A DNA stretch of 64,000 nucleotides, from contig JAYVZE010000027.1 in assembly GCA_043783625.1 (NCBI GenBank), positions 1-64,000 on the forward strand, read 5' to 3'. Below the pieces are notes generated by a model, which made no database searches, was not told the DNA's origin, and was given only the letters and a program-made list of their open reading frames with translations. The stretch is from JAFDVL01 sp043783625 (GTDB lineage: Bacteria; Acidobacteriota; Blastocatellia; RBC074). Below are positions 15,339-24,029 of the stretch, one piece after another (the first letter of the stretch is position 1; every line of letters starts with the position of its first letter). Both the position numbers and the translations under genes were made by a program.

Positions 15339-17827
15339 TCAAAATGTCCGCGATAAAGCCATCGCTTCATGATCTCAGCGACAACTAAGTAACCGGCAAC
15401 CATCACCGCAATTGTCAGCAACAAGGTCAATGGTGGAGTCACGAATCCGAGGATTGAAGCCAGCGGCGTAAAAGGGAGCAGAATGCCCACCGCAACCGAG
15501 CTGAGAGTGCTGAACAGCAAAGCACCGTGCGGCTTGCTGCGCCAGGGAACATGGCGCGTCCGAATCACCAAAATCACTAATGTCTGAGTCGCCAGTGATT
15601 CGATAAACCACCCCGTGCGAAACAATTCTGCCTGCGCCTGAAAACCCCAGCGCAAAATACCAAACATCAGGAAATCAAAGACGGAACTCACTAATCCCAT
15701 CCAGATCATATAACGGCGAATTAATGCAACGCTCCACCGACGCGGCTTCAGCAAATAATCACTGTCTACGCGGTCGCCCGGAATCGTCACTTGCGAAAAA
15801 TCGTACAGTAAATTGTTGAGCAAAATCTGCGGCGGCAGCAACGGAAGAAACGGCAGCAGGAGCGAAGCCCCCGCCATACTGAACATATTCCCGAAATTCG
15901 AGGAGGTTCCCATCAGGATATATTTCATGACGTTGCCGAAGGTGCGCCGCCCTTCGATAATGCCGTCGTGGACAACATGCAGCGACTTGCGCAGCAGAAT
16001 TAAATCCGCCGCTTCACGCGCTACGTCTACCGCCGAATCCACTGACAAGCCAACATCTGCCACGCGCAAACTGGGCGCATCGTTAATGCCGTCGCCAAGA
16101 TAACCGACTGCATGTCCGGCTTTTTGCAAGGCTTCAATAACACGCCGTTTCTGATCGGGGGAAACACGCGCAAAGATTGTCGTCCGCTGGGCTAATTGCG
16201 GCAAGGCCTGATCGGAAACTTTTTCAAGCTCTGCTCCGGTGATAACACCGCGCACCGTCAACCCGACTTCTTCACAGATTTTCTGTGTGATGATTTCGTT
16301 GTCACCCGTCAGCACTTTCACTTCGACCGCATCCCGTTGCAGTGCCTGAAGCGTAGCAGTGACAGATTTTTTCGGCGGATCAAGAAACGCTGCGAAGCCC
16401 AGAAAGACAAGTTCACGTTCTTCCTCTGTCGAAAAATGCGCATCATGATCGCTTGAAATTTCACGGTAAGCGATGCCGAGCACCCGATAACCTGCCTGAC
16501 TCAGCGAGTTGAAAGTTGCATTACAAAGTTCCCGTGCAGCTTCATCCAGCATTTTCTGTTGTCCGTTTATTTCGCACGAAGTAGAGACTTCGAGAATGGA
16601 TTCAGGCGCACCTTTGGCAATGAGATATTTTTTATTTTCACCTTCGACGATGACCGAGAGGCGTCGCCGCTGAAAATCGAACGGCAGCTCATCTACTTTC
16701 ACATACAGTGGAAGTGCCGCATGTTCGTGGCGTAAAATCGCCTCATCCAGTGGACTGCGCAGCCCTGTTTGATGGGTCGCATTCAACAAGGCGAATAATA
16801 ATGTACGTTCATTTTCCTGCCCGTCAGGAGCCACGTGTCGTACCAGCGTAATGGCGCCTTCGGTGAGCGTTCCGGTTTTGTCAGTACAGAAAATATCAAT
16901 GCTGCCGAGGTCTTCCAGCGCGGTCAGGCGTTTGACGATGACGTGTTTTTTCGATAATCGTAAGGCGCCATGTGCCAGCGTCACCGACATAATCATCGGC
17001 AATAATCCCGGCGTCAGTCCCACCGCCAAAGCTATCGCAAATAAAAAAGAATCAAGCGCGTTACGGTGAAATGCCAGATTAACCAGAAAGACAAAAAGCA
17101 CGAGAATCCCGATGACTTTCGTTACGAAGACACCGAAGCCGCGCACGCCTCGCTCAAATTCAGTTTCGGGCGGAGTGTCCGCCAGCGTCCGCGCAAGATG
17201 TGCAAATTCTGTTCCCGCACCAGTGCCGGTGAGTTCAATCAGTGCTTCACCGCCAGTCACCGTTGTCCCGAGCCAAACCTGATGCTCTTTAGCTGCGGGC
17301 TGATCCGTGATTTCTCCAGCAATCTTTTCAACTGGGAACGATTCTCCGGTAAAAGCAGCCTGATCCACAAAAAAATCTTTGGCATGGAAGACTCTTCCAT
17401 CGGCAGGAACAAGATCGCCAACCGACAATTGCACCAGATCGCCGGAGACCAGTTCACGCGCTGGAATGATTCGTAATTTCCCGTCACGAAGCACGGCGGC
17501 ACGAAGTGCGACTGACGCACGCAGGGCTGCCGCCGCTTTCCCTGAACGCCGCTCCTGAATAAAATCAAGCGTCACACTGAGTAAAATAATAACTGCGATA
17601 ATGGCAGCATTGATGGTCTCCCCGGCAAAGGCTGAAACGACACTCGCAACCAGCAAAATCAGGACTAGCGGATGCGTGAAGTGCGAAAGATAAATAACAA
17701 ATCCGTTACGCTCGGTGTGCGAAATAAGTTCGTTATAACCGGATTGCTTGAGGCGGCGAGCAGCTTCAATTGCAGTCAACCCGCTCGCATCCGGCTGCTT
17801 TAGGGTTGAATCGTTGATGAGTTCCAT
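15335..17827 (-). CDS. P-type cation ATPase, MgtA/P-IIIB-like
   Basis: This 830-residue inner-membrane pump has all catalytic motifs: TGESFPVEK (actuator), FCTDKTGTLTEG with phosphorylated Asp316, KGAPE (nucleotide site), and GDGINDAPSLRVADVGLS. The C-terminal helices include LLYDFSQVTIPGDRVDSDYL and KPRRW, as in Mg2+-transporting MgtA, so magnesium uptake or a related divalent or proton function is likely. The length is slightly below MgtA (about 900). ATG 17827 is chosen over an ATG at 17866 because it has a ribosome site (AAAGGGA) and matches the family N-terminus (LKQPDASGLTAIEAARRL). Transcription probably begins at the sigma-54 promoter at 18108-18123, giving a leader of about 270 bases that contains a 184-bp palindromic element. 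P-type ATPases of this group also occur in mycobacterial dormancy regulons. Confidence 0.9.
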   Translation of the reverse strand: MELINDSTLKQPDASGLTAIEAARRLKQSGYNELISHTERNGFVIYLSHFTHPLVLILLVASVVSAFAGETINAAIIAVIILLSVTLDFIQERRSGKAAAALRASVALRAAVLRDGKLRIIPARELVSGDLVQLSVGDLVPADGRVFHAKDFFVDQAAFTGESFPVEKIAGEITDQPAAKEHQVWLGTTVTGGEALIELTGTGAGTEFAHLARTLADTPPETEFERGVRGFGVFVTKVIGILVLFVFLVNLAFHRNALDSFLFAIALAVGLTPGLLPMIMSVTLAHGALRLSKKHVIVKRLTALEDLGSIDIFCTDKTGTLTEGAITLVRHVAPDGQENERTLLFALLNATHQTGLRSPLDEAILRHEHAALPLYVKVDELPFDFQRRRLSVIVEGENKKYLIAKGAPESILEVSTSCEINGQQKMLDEAARELCNATFNSLSQAGYRVLGIAYREISSDHDAHFSTEEERELVFLGFAAFLDPPKKSVTATLQALQRDAVEVKVLTGDNEIITQKICEEVGLTVRGVITGAELEKVSDQALPQLAQRTTIFARVSPDQKRRVIEALQKAGHAVGYLGDGINDAPSLRVADVGLSVDSAVDVAREAADLILLRKSLHVVHDGIIEGRRTFGNVMKYILMGTSSNFGNMFSMAGASLLLPFLPLLPPQILLNNLLYDFSQVTIPGDRVDSDYLLKPRRWSVALIRRYMIWMGLVSSVFDFLMFGILRWGFQAQAELFRTGWFIESLATQTLVILVIRTRHVPWRSKPHGALLFSTLSSVAVGILLPFTPLASILGFVTPPLTLLLTIAVMVAGYLVVAEIMKRWLYRGHFD

Positions 17828-17884
17828 TGGGTATTCCCTTTGTAGTGAACGTGAGTTCGAGATCAAAAATAAATATATCTTTCA

Positions 17885-18068
17885 GCAATTTTTTCGTTAG
17901 CCCAGCCCGTTTACGGCTGGGTCAGATACGAAATAAATATCTCAGCCCGGTTTACCGGGCTTGCAAAGTGCTTCAGCTAAAGCAAATTGGAAGCCCGGTA
18001 AACCGGGCTGGATATGCGTTCCACAATTTTCCCCAGCCGTAAACGGGCTGGGCTAACGAAAAAATTGC
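17885..18068. repeat. 184-bp nested palindromic (MITE-like) element
   Basis: The outer arms, 37 bp at 17885-17921 and 18032-18068, are perfect inverted repeats (core AGCCCAGCCCGTTTACGGCT). Inside them a second perfect 19-bp pair lies at 17944-17962 and 17991-18009 (core AGCCCGGTTTACCGGGCTT). No target duplication or ORF is evident. The element lies between the sigma-54 promoter (18108) and the ATPase start (17827), so it should be transcribed as a large hairpin in the leader. Confidence 0.85.
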
Positions 18069-18107
18069 CCGGAACTCGCGGTAGTTTCTTAGCGCACTAA
18101 AAACAAG

Positions 18108-18123
18108 GGCAAGCAACGTGCCA
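18108..18123 (-). promoter_or_regulatory. sigma-54 promoter (consensus) for P-type ATPase
   Basis: The minus-strand sequence TGGCACGTTGCTTGCC matches TGGCAC-N5-TTGC perfectly, with GG (18122-18121) and GC (18110-18109) 10 bases apart. It points at the ATPase gene and predicts a transcript start near 18097. Confidence 0.75.
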
Positions 18124-18163
18124 TCAACATTCGTTAGATTTAGAGACGTAGCCATGACGCGAT

Positions 18164-18177
18164 AGGGGAATTTTCAC
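18164..18177. promoter_or_regulatory. candidate activator site between ATPase and phosphoketolase
   Basis: AGGGGAATTTTCAC shares 12 of 14 bases with GTGGGAATTTTCAC at 7547. Its centre lies about 50 bases upstream of the -24 GG of the ATPase promoter, the same spacing as at 7547. It lies between two divergent genes and could serve both. Confidence 0.35.
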
Positions 18178-18270
18178 CGAAGCTGCGGCATTTCACCCAA
18201 TACTCAATTGGATTTAAAGATTTTGGCATTATCTGATGGGTGGTCTGACATTTGCACAGCAAAGGAGATC

Positions 18271-20667
18271 ATGACAACGCAAACCATTTTACCCGACGCA
18301 ATAAACCAACCAGCGCAAATTAATGAGGCAACCGCACGTTATCAACGCGCCGTTAATTACCTTTCAGCGGCGCAAATTTATCTTCAGTCCAATCCCTTGC
18401 TGCGCGAACCTTTACAGGCTGAACACATCAAGGCTCGACTGCTTGGACATTTTGGTACGGCTCCCGGCATCAATCTGATCTATACCCATCTCAACCGCCT
18501 GATTCTACGCACTGAAGCGAACATTTTGCTCGTGACCGGGCCGGGGCATGGAGCAGCGGCAAATATGGCCAATATGTATCTGGAAGGGACGCTGACGGAG
18601 TTCTATCCCGAAGTCACACGAGACCTCGCGGGGCTGGAAATTTTCCTGAAACGCTTCTCGTGGCCGTACGGATTTCCCAGCCATCTCAGTCCGGCACTTC
18701 CCGGCGTAATTAGTGAAGGCGGCGAGCTGGGCTATGCGCTGGCCACTTCATTCGGCGCAGCGTTCGATAATCCAGATTTGATCGTAGCGTGTATTGTCGG
18801 CGACGGCGAAGCAGAAACCGGCCCCACCGCCGGAGCGTGGCACAGTAACAAATTTTTAAGCCCGGCAACGGATGGCGCAGTGTTACCCATTCTGCATCTG
18901 AACGGGTTCAAGATTTCCAATCCAACCCTCTTTGCGACGATGACGGATGATGAATTGAAGGCTTTGTTCACGGGCTACGGCTACGCGGTGCGCATCGTCA
19001 GTAACAGCGATCAGTTGGACGAAGAGATGAATGAGGCACTGGATTGGGCGTATCGTGAAATTCGTGCGCTGCAGGGACAGGCGCGACTTGGACACATGCC
19101 GGAGCGTCCGCAGTGGCCAATGATTATTTTGCAAACGCCAAAAGGCATGGGCTGTCCGCCGAACATGGACGGTCATCCGGTGGAAGGCTCTTTCCGCTCC
19201 CATCAAATTCCCGTCAAAGAACCGAAAACGAATCCGGCACATCTGGCGGCGCTGGAGCATTGGTTACGTTCCTACCGGGCGGAAGAATTATTTGATAATG
19301 AAGGGCGTCCCTGCGCTGATATTCTGGCACTGTGTCCGCAACACGATCAGCGAATTGCGATGAACCCGCACAGCTTCGGAGGTGAACGACTTGTCCCGCT
19401 GCAACTTCCCGCGCCGAACGCTCACGCCGTCGAAATTAAGTTGCGCGGCGCACAAAGCATCAGCCACATGAAATTTCTTGGTGCTTATTTAAGCGAAGTC
19501 ATCACCCGCAATCAATCGCAACGCAATTTCCGTATCGTCTGCCCCGATGAACTGGAATCCAATCGCCTCGCGGAAGTGCTGACAGTGACCGACCGACAAT
19601 ATATCTGGCCGCTGCCGCCAAGTGCCGAACATACCAGTCACGACGGGCGCGTCCTTGAAATTCTCAGTGAGCATAATTGTCAGGGCTGGTTGCAGGGTTA
19701 TTTATTGACCGGAAGGCACGGGCTATTTTCCTGCTACGAAGCATTTTTACCCATTGTTGACGGGATGATGAACCAGTACGCAAAGTTCCTCAAAGCTTCG
19801 CTCGAAGTGGCGTGGCGTAAACCCGTTGCTTCGTTAAATTATTTACTGACTTCCGAAGCGTGGCGTCAGGATCACAACGGATATTCGCATCAGGGGCCCG
19901 GATTCATCAACAATTTACTCACCAAGAAAGGTCGCACGTATCGCATCTATTTGCCGCCCGATGCAAATTGCCTCCTCTCGACGATGGATCATTGTTTGCG
20001 TTCGACGAATTACATCAACCTCGTCATCGCCGGAAAACAACCGATGCCCCAATGGTTGACGATGGAAGAAGCAATTGAGCATTGCCGCGTCGGTGCCTCC
20101 ATCTGGCATTGGGCCAGTGTGAATGACGGCGAAGACCCTGAAATCGTCCTCGCGGCCTGTGGCGACAACCTGACGCTCGAAGTCATGGCTGCCGCTCAAA
20201 TTCTGCGCGAAGAAACACCTGAGTGGCGCATTCGTGTAGTCAATGTCACCGATTTAATGATGCTGGGAATTCCACAAAAATATCCGCACGGGCTTACGGA
20301 AGACCGCTTCCAGCGGCTCTTCCCGCTTGATTGCCCGGTGATTTTCAATTTTCACGGTTACACTGCCGCGATCAAGCAACTTGTCTGGGAACGACCGGAA
20401 AATGCCAGATTTCAGATCAATGGTTATCGGGAAGAAGGTTCGACGACGACGCCATTTGATATGATGATTCGCAATCGCTCCAGCCGCTATCATATCGTGA
20501 TTCAGGCTGCGCAGAAATTGGCGAAAGCAAACCCGCAAGTCGCAGCCCGTGCCGAAGCGTTGATTCGGAAGTATGAAGACAAACTCCGCGAACACCGCGA
20601 ATATGTAGCAACGTACGGCATTGACCCGCCGGAAATCTCGGACTGGAAATGGCGACGAGAAATTTAA
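18271..20667 (+). CDS. xfp: phosphoketolase (xylulose-5-phosphate/fructose-6-phosphate)
   Basis: This 798-residue thiamine-diphosphate enzyme is full length for the family (about 790-820). Visible blocks include RLLGHFGTAPGINLIYTHLN, VTGPGHGAAANMANMYLEGT, the TPP/Mg motif GDGEAETGPTAGAWHSNKFL, HNGYSHQGPGF and YLPPDANCLL. It cleaves xylulose-5-phosphate or fructose-6-phosphate with phosphate to acetyl phosphate plus an aldose phosphate. With AckA (10095) this yields ATP and acetate. ATG 18271 follows AAGGAG closely; the frame is open upstream to a TTG at 18208, but that has no ribosome site. The gene is divergent from the P-type ATPase and probably shares regulatory DNA with it. A hairpin follows at 20675. 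Confidence 0.95.
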   Translation: MTTQTILPDAINQPAQINEATARYQRAVNYLSAAQIYLQSNPLLREPLQAEHIKARLLGHFGTAPGINLIYTHLNRLILRTEANILLVTGPGHGAAANMANMYLEGTLTEFYPEVTRDLAGLEIFLKRFSWPYGFPSHLSPALPGVISEGGELGYALATSFGAAFDNPDLIVACIVGDGEAETGPTAGAWHSNKFLSPATDGAVLPILHLNGFKISNPTLFATMTDDELKALFTGYGYAVRIVSNSDQLDEEMNEALDWAYREIRALQGQARLGHMPERPQWPMIILQTPKGMGCPPNMDGHPVEGSFRSHQIPVKEPKTNPAHLAALEHWLRSYRAEELFDNEGRPCADILALCPQHDQRIAMNPHSFGGERLVPLQLPAPNAHAVEIKLRGAQSISHMKFLGAYLSEVITRNQSQRNFRIVCPDELESNRLAEVLTVTDRQYIWPLPPSAEHTSHDGRVLEILSEHNCQGWLQGYLLTGRHGLFSCYEAFLPIVDGMMNQYAKFLKASLEVAWRKPVASLNYLLTSEAWRQDHNGYSHQGPGFINNLLTKKGRTYRIYLPPDANCLLSTMDHCLRSTNYINLVIAGKQPMPQWLTMEEAIEHCRVGASIWHWASVNDGEDPEIVLAACGDNLTLEVMAAAQILREETPEWRIRVVNVTDLMMLGIPQKYPHGLTEDRFQRLFPLDCPVIFNFHGYTAAIKQLVWERPENARFQINGYREEGSTTTPFDMMIRNRSSRYHIVIQAAQKLAKANPQVAARAEALIRKYEDKLREHREYVATYGIDPPEISDWKWRREI

Positions 20668-20674
20668 AAAGCTC

Positions 20675-20718
20675 GAACAATAACGAGTAATACTCCTCCG
20701 TGTTACTCGTTATTGTTC
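20675..20718. terminator. hairpin between convergent genes
   Basis: GAACAATAACGAGTAA (20675-20690) pairs perfectly with 20703-20718 across a 12-base loop. It lies just after the phosphoketolase stop and before the end of the convergent small gene. There is no T-tract, so it could be a processed 3' end or a bidirectional pause site. Confidence 0.5.
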
Positions 20719-20753
20719 AAGCATAATGCCGAATTCAAATGAATCAGGCAGGT

Positions 20754-21101
20754 TTATTTCCGCGTACGGGCATTGTGTTTCTGGCGATGAATTTTGCGAC
20801 TTGCCTGATTTTGTTCATGACGGATTTCTTTCCGCTCGGTGCCTGTTACTGTCCCGTCAGCCCTGGCTGCCCGTTTGTCTTCGCGGATCGCCTTCTCGTC
20901 TTTTATAACCGAAGCGGCTTCGCCTTTGGTCAGCTCTCCTGAGCGGACGCCCCTTCTGATCCGGGTCGCCTGCCGTTTCTGTCGCTCTCTAATCACGGGC
21001 GTCTTAACACCGGGAGTTGTTTTTTCAGTTTGCGCTCCGGCGACGACTGTCAATCCGAAAAGCAAACCTAACAGTAAACAAATTGAGTATAGTTTTTTCA
21101 T
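20754..21101 (-). CDS. small exported basic protein with helical repeats
   Basis: This 115-residue protein has a signal peptide (about 1-23, LLLGLLFGLTVVAGA/Q). The mature part is strongly basic and helical. RIRRGVRSGELTKGEAASVI and, after ADGTVTGTERKEIRHEQNQASRKI, a second similar unit give a duplicated pattern with an acidic-turn-like ADGTVT, as in a widespread family of small periplasmic proteins of unknown function in Proteobacteria and Acidobacteria. The Lys/Arg-rich tail (HRQKHNARTRK) could bind nucleic acid or cell wall polymers. It stands alone on the minus strand; a 300-base gap separates it from the divergent sigma-factor gene. Confidence 0.75.
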   Translation of the reverse strand: MKKLYSICLLLGLLFGLTVVAGAQTEKTTPGVKTPVIRERQKRQATRIRRGVRSGELTKGEAASVIKDEKAIREDKRAARADGTVTGTERKEIRHEQNQASRKIHRQKHNARTRK

Positions 21102-21401
21102 ATTGTTATCATCTCCATTTCAGGTTAAGGTCTCAAAATTATCAAGGCATTGGCAACTTGCCTGCCGCTAATATTACATAGTGTTCGTAATTGCCAAAAC
21201 GTATCAATTATTTTTTTCTTCGATTTTCTTCTTCCCCGGCACTCGCAAGACAATATTAACACCTGCGCCTGATTCGGTTCGTGCAGGCTATACCTGAGAT
21301 GGATCAAAAATAATTCACTTTTTTTCTACGGACAGGCATAATTATAAAACTTGCGCATCTCGTGCAACTCTGCGATCCACAGTTAAGGAGTGCAAAACCT
21401 T
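21102..21401. other. intergenic region between divergent genes
   Basis: No gene or strong repeat is visible. It must hold the promoters of the small basic protein (minus) and the ECF sigma gene (plus). An AAGGAG at 21385-21390 is the ribosome site for the latter. Confidence 0.5.
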
Positions 21402-21944
21402 TTGCTTGATAGCGAACTCGTTCAAACAATTCAAGCTGGAAATTCTGAAGCGGAAGCAATTCTGTATGAGAAATTCTCGGCACGGATTTATTTCCTCGCG
21501 CTCAGTGAATTGCACTCCAAAGTTGACGCCGAAGATGTCCGTGCCGAAACTTTCCTGCGCGTCATTCAAGCGTTGCGGGCAGGTAAATTGCGTTCTGCCG
21601 AATCCTTGCCATCCTTTATTGTCGGCTTCGCGCTGAACATTACCCGTGAACATATCCGCCAAAAATATAAAACTGACTCGCTTGAAGATTTTGAATATGA
21701 CATTGCCAGCGATGATTCGATGGAACGCACTTTCTTAAATGCCGAATCAGGTAAAGCATTGGAACAAGCTGCCAAACAATTGAAGCCGCGTGAACAACAA
21801 TTTTTGCGCATGTATTATTACGAAGAGCTGTCGAGTGACGAAATTGCCAACAAATTAGGCATAAAAGTAGAGCGTTTGCGCCTGATAAAATCCCGGACGT
21901 TACAAAGCTTTCGGGAAGTTTATAAAAAAATTGCTAAACGTTGA
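21402..21944 (+). CDS. ECF-type RNA polymerase sigma-70 factor
   Basis: This 180-residue protein has region 2 (about 20-85, AEAILYEKFSARIYFLAL to LPSFIVGFALNITREHIRQ) and region 4 (about 125-175, QLKPREQQFLRMYYYEEL, SSDEIANKLGIKVERLRLIK helix-turn-helix). The start is uncertain. A GTG at 21390 abuts the AAGGAG, too close for initiation, so the TTG at 21402, 11 bases downstream, is preferred. Genes downstream on the same strand include a secreted esterase-like protein, an anti-sigma-like membrane protein and a TPR-CHAT protein. This suggests a membrane-to-nucleoid signalling unit in which the protein at 23109 restrains this sigma factor. Confidence 0.85.
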   Translation: MLDSELVQTIQAGNSEAEAILYEKFSARIYFLALSELHSKVDAEDVRAETFLRVIQALRAGKLRSAESLPSFIVGFALNITREHIRQKYKTDSLEDFEYDIASDDSMERTFLNAESGKALEQAAKQLKPREQQFLRMYYYEELSSDEIANKLGIKVERLRLIKSRTLQSFREVYKKIAKR

Positions 21945-22031
21945 TACAAATTCTAACTAGGTGACACTAAGCAGCGAGACGGTGAATTGAACCGGCGGCT
22001 TACCCTCTAAATTGAAAGGAATGGTATCAAC

Positions 22032-23054
22032 ATGAAACAGCATCTTCTCTTCGTCCTAATTGTTGCCCTCACAACCCTTGGTTTATTTGCCCAACCCGCA
22101 CAACGCCGCGCAGATAAAATTCGCAATGCGCGGCAAAATAAAACTGAAAATAATGGTACGAGTAACAGCCAATCCAACCATAACGGCTCATACATAGTTG
22201 GCAAAAACCGTTTCACAACGGTTGTGAATGGCGATACGCGTGAATATTACGTGCATGTCCCCAAGAGCTACGATAAAGCCAAAGCAGTTCCAGTAGTGTT
22301 CATGTTGCACGGGACAAGCGGCGACGGCGAGAAGTTCTACAACATTTCTGGTTGGAAAGAAGTCGGGGAAGCCGAAAACCTTCTGACGGTCTATCCGTCC
22401 TCGTGGCATCATTGCATCATTGAGGATGGTCAGCGGCATAACACGACAAAATGGAATATCTATCCTGGCAGCTTTGAATACTGCCCCGGCGAGGTTCCCA
22501 AAGACGACATCAGGTTTTTGAATCAGGTAATTGACGAAATGGGCAGCAAATTCAACGTCAACCAGAAAATGATTTATGTCGTCGGCTTTTCCAACGGCGG
22601 ACAGATGTCGGCACGCGTTGGCGTCGAGATGTCGGATCGCGTCGCCGCCGTAGTTTCCAGTGCCGGGTTCCTGTCACCGGCAACTACCTATACGCCGAAA
22701 CGATTATTGCCCGTCCTGGCGCAGGTCGGGACGAATGATGACCGATACATGGGATTGTCCGGTGGCAGCCCGTTGCCGATGAACTTCGATCAGCTTTTCG
22801 CCCAGTCGCAATTTTTCAAGGGAGTGATGAAGGCTTATACCGTGACGTACAAATTAAACCCGAAGTACACAACAGGCGGCGATCCCAATAAAATTGTCTG
22901 GCTCAATGCCAAAGGTGTGTCGGGCAATCCGAACAATGTTTTTCGCTTTGCCCTGATTAAAGGCATGACCCACATGTATCCCAACGGAAAAAACTTCCCG
23001 CTGCCTGGTGCGCAAATGAATTGGCAATGGTTGAAGCAATATAAGCTTCCCTAG
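22032..23054 (+). CDS. secreted PHB-depolymerase/feruloyl-esterase-like alpha/beta hydrolase
   Basis: This 340-residue exported hydrolase has a signal peptide (about 1-20, LLFVLIVALTTLGLFA/Q), then a low-complexity Asn/Gln linker and an esterase domain of the LpqC/PHB-depolymerase type. VPVVFMLHGTSGDG forms the oxyanion region, and GFSNGGQMS holds the nucleophile Ser187. An aspartate in VLAQVGTNDDRY and a His in KGMTHMYPNG complete a plausible triad. Substrates in the family include polyhydroxybutyrate oligomers and feruloylated polysaccharides, and this one is not determined. It lies between the ECF sigma gene and the anti-sigma-like gene, so it may be co-regulated with them, although an 87-base gap precedes it. 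Confidence 0.85.
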   Translation: MKQHLLFVLIVALTTLGLFAQPAQRRADKIRNARQNKTENNGTSNSQSNHNGSYIVGKNRFTTVVNGDTREYYVHVPKSYDKAKAVPVVFMLHGTSGDGEKFYNISGWKEVGEAENLLTVYPSSWHHCIIEDGQRHNTTKWNIYPGSFEYCPGEVPKDDIRFLNQVIDEMGSKFNVNQKMIYVVGFSNGGQMSARVGVEMSDRVAAVVSSAGFLSPATTYTPKRLLPVLAQVGTNDDRYMGLSGGSPLPMNFDQLFAQSQFFKGVMKAYTVTYKLNPKYTTGGDPNKIVWLNAKGVSGNPNNVFRFALIKGMTHMYPNGKNFPLPGAQMNWQWLKQYKLP

Positions 23055-23108
23055 TTTAGCGTTGTATACTTTAGGACGGGTGACGATAATAGCAGCAGGT
23101 GGCAAGGC

Positions 23109-24005
23109 ATGAATCATCACGAGATTGAACAACAGGAAATCATTGAGCGGTATACGATACACCGCTTGAGTGCAATGGCGCGAAAGGCATTTCAGGAACA
23201 TTACTTCGGTTGTGATGAATGCTTTAGCAAAGTGCAAACGATGGCGCAATTCGTCGCGGCGACCAAACATTCATCCCGTCGGGGAATTTTGTATGAAGTC
23301 GAATCAGAATCCGTAGCCGTTGCGTGGTGGGCAAATTGGTTTAAGCCAGCTTTCGCGCTGGCATCTGCCGCTGCTGTGCTTTTAGCGATTGGACTGGGCT
23401 GGACGTTATTCAGCCAAATTCCTAAACTCCGCGAAGAACTTGCCCGTGAACGCCAAGCTCGTGAACAAATTTCGGATGAGAAATATCTTTCGAATGAGAA
23501 ATTGAAAAGATTGGAAGGCTCCAAAGATATGCTGGAAGATGCCTTGGGATTCAAGCATGATGCCTTAGCGACCGCGAAAGCAAAACAGGCAAAATTACAA
23601 GCGCAACTGAATCAAATTGCACAGAACAAACCAACCGGAATCACTGCGCCTATCGAACAAGTACAGTCCAACGCTAACGCTCCGATTGTCTTGCTGGAAT
23701 CGCAACGCGACGCTAAATCCGAAAGTAATTTATTAGCACTTCCATCCGCTGCCAAAACCGCTACGTTATGGATTGAATTTGCGCCGGATTCCCGATTTAC
23801 CAGCTACAAATTACAAATTTTCAATCAAGAGAAAAAATTGCTGACGACCATCAACGGAGCCAAATTGAACAGTTATGGCGCACTCGCCGTGAACGTTCCT
23901 GCCCGCGTCCTGTCATCTGCGAAATACGTCATCAAGGCTTTCGGCATCAAAGACAGTCAACACGAATTAATTGGCGAATACGATTTGACGGTTCTCAAAA
24001 AATAA
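23109..24005 (+). CDS. anti-sigma-like membrane protein with zinc-finger-type N-terminus
   Basis: This 298-residue single-span protein has an N-terminus (IIERYTIHRLSAMARKAFQEH, then C35-DE-C38) that matches the cytosolic zinc-binding anti-sigma pattern (His31-x3-Cys-x2-Cys). A transmembrane helix follows (about 79-101, FKPAFALASAAAVLLAIGLG), then a coiled coil (about 105-185, LREELARERQAREQ). The outer C-terminal beta domain (about 215-298) ends GEYDLTVLKK. The arrangement suggests it holds the ECF sigma factor at 21402 and responds to an envelope signal, perhaps through the CHAT protein encoded 24 bases downstream. There is no visible site-1 protease motif. Confidence is good for topology and moderate for sigma binding. 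Confidence 0.78.
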   Translation: MNHHEIEQQEIIERYTIHRLSAMARKAFQEHYFGCDECFSKVQTMAQFVAATKHSSRRGILYEVESESVAVAWWANWFKPAFALASAAAVLLAIGLGWTLFSQIPKLREELARERQAREQISDEKYLSNEKLKRLEGSKDMLEDALGFKHDALATAKAKQAKLQAQLNQIAQNKPTGITAPIEQVQSNANAPIVLLESQRDAKSESNLLALPSAAKTATLWIEFAPDSRFTSYKLQIFNQEKKLLTTINGAKLNSYGALAVNVPARVLSSAKYVIKAFGIKDSQHELIGEYDLTVLKK

Positions 24006-24029
24006 TTTCAGTTCAACCGGACAGCGAAG

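Noticed and set aside
18241..18256. TGGTCTGACATTTGCA as a sigma-54 promoter for phosphoketolase
   Set aside because: GG-N10-GC spacing is right, but the -24 half is poor and the transcript would start near 18267, inside the ribosome site of ATG 18271.
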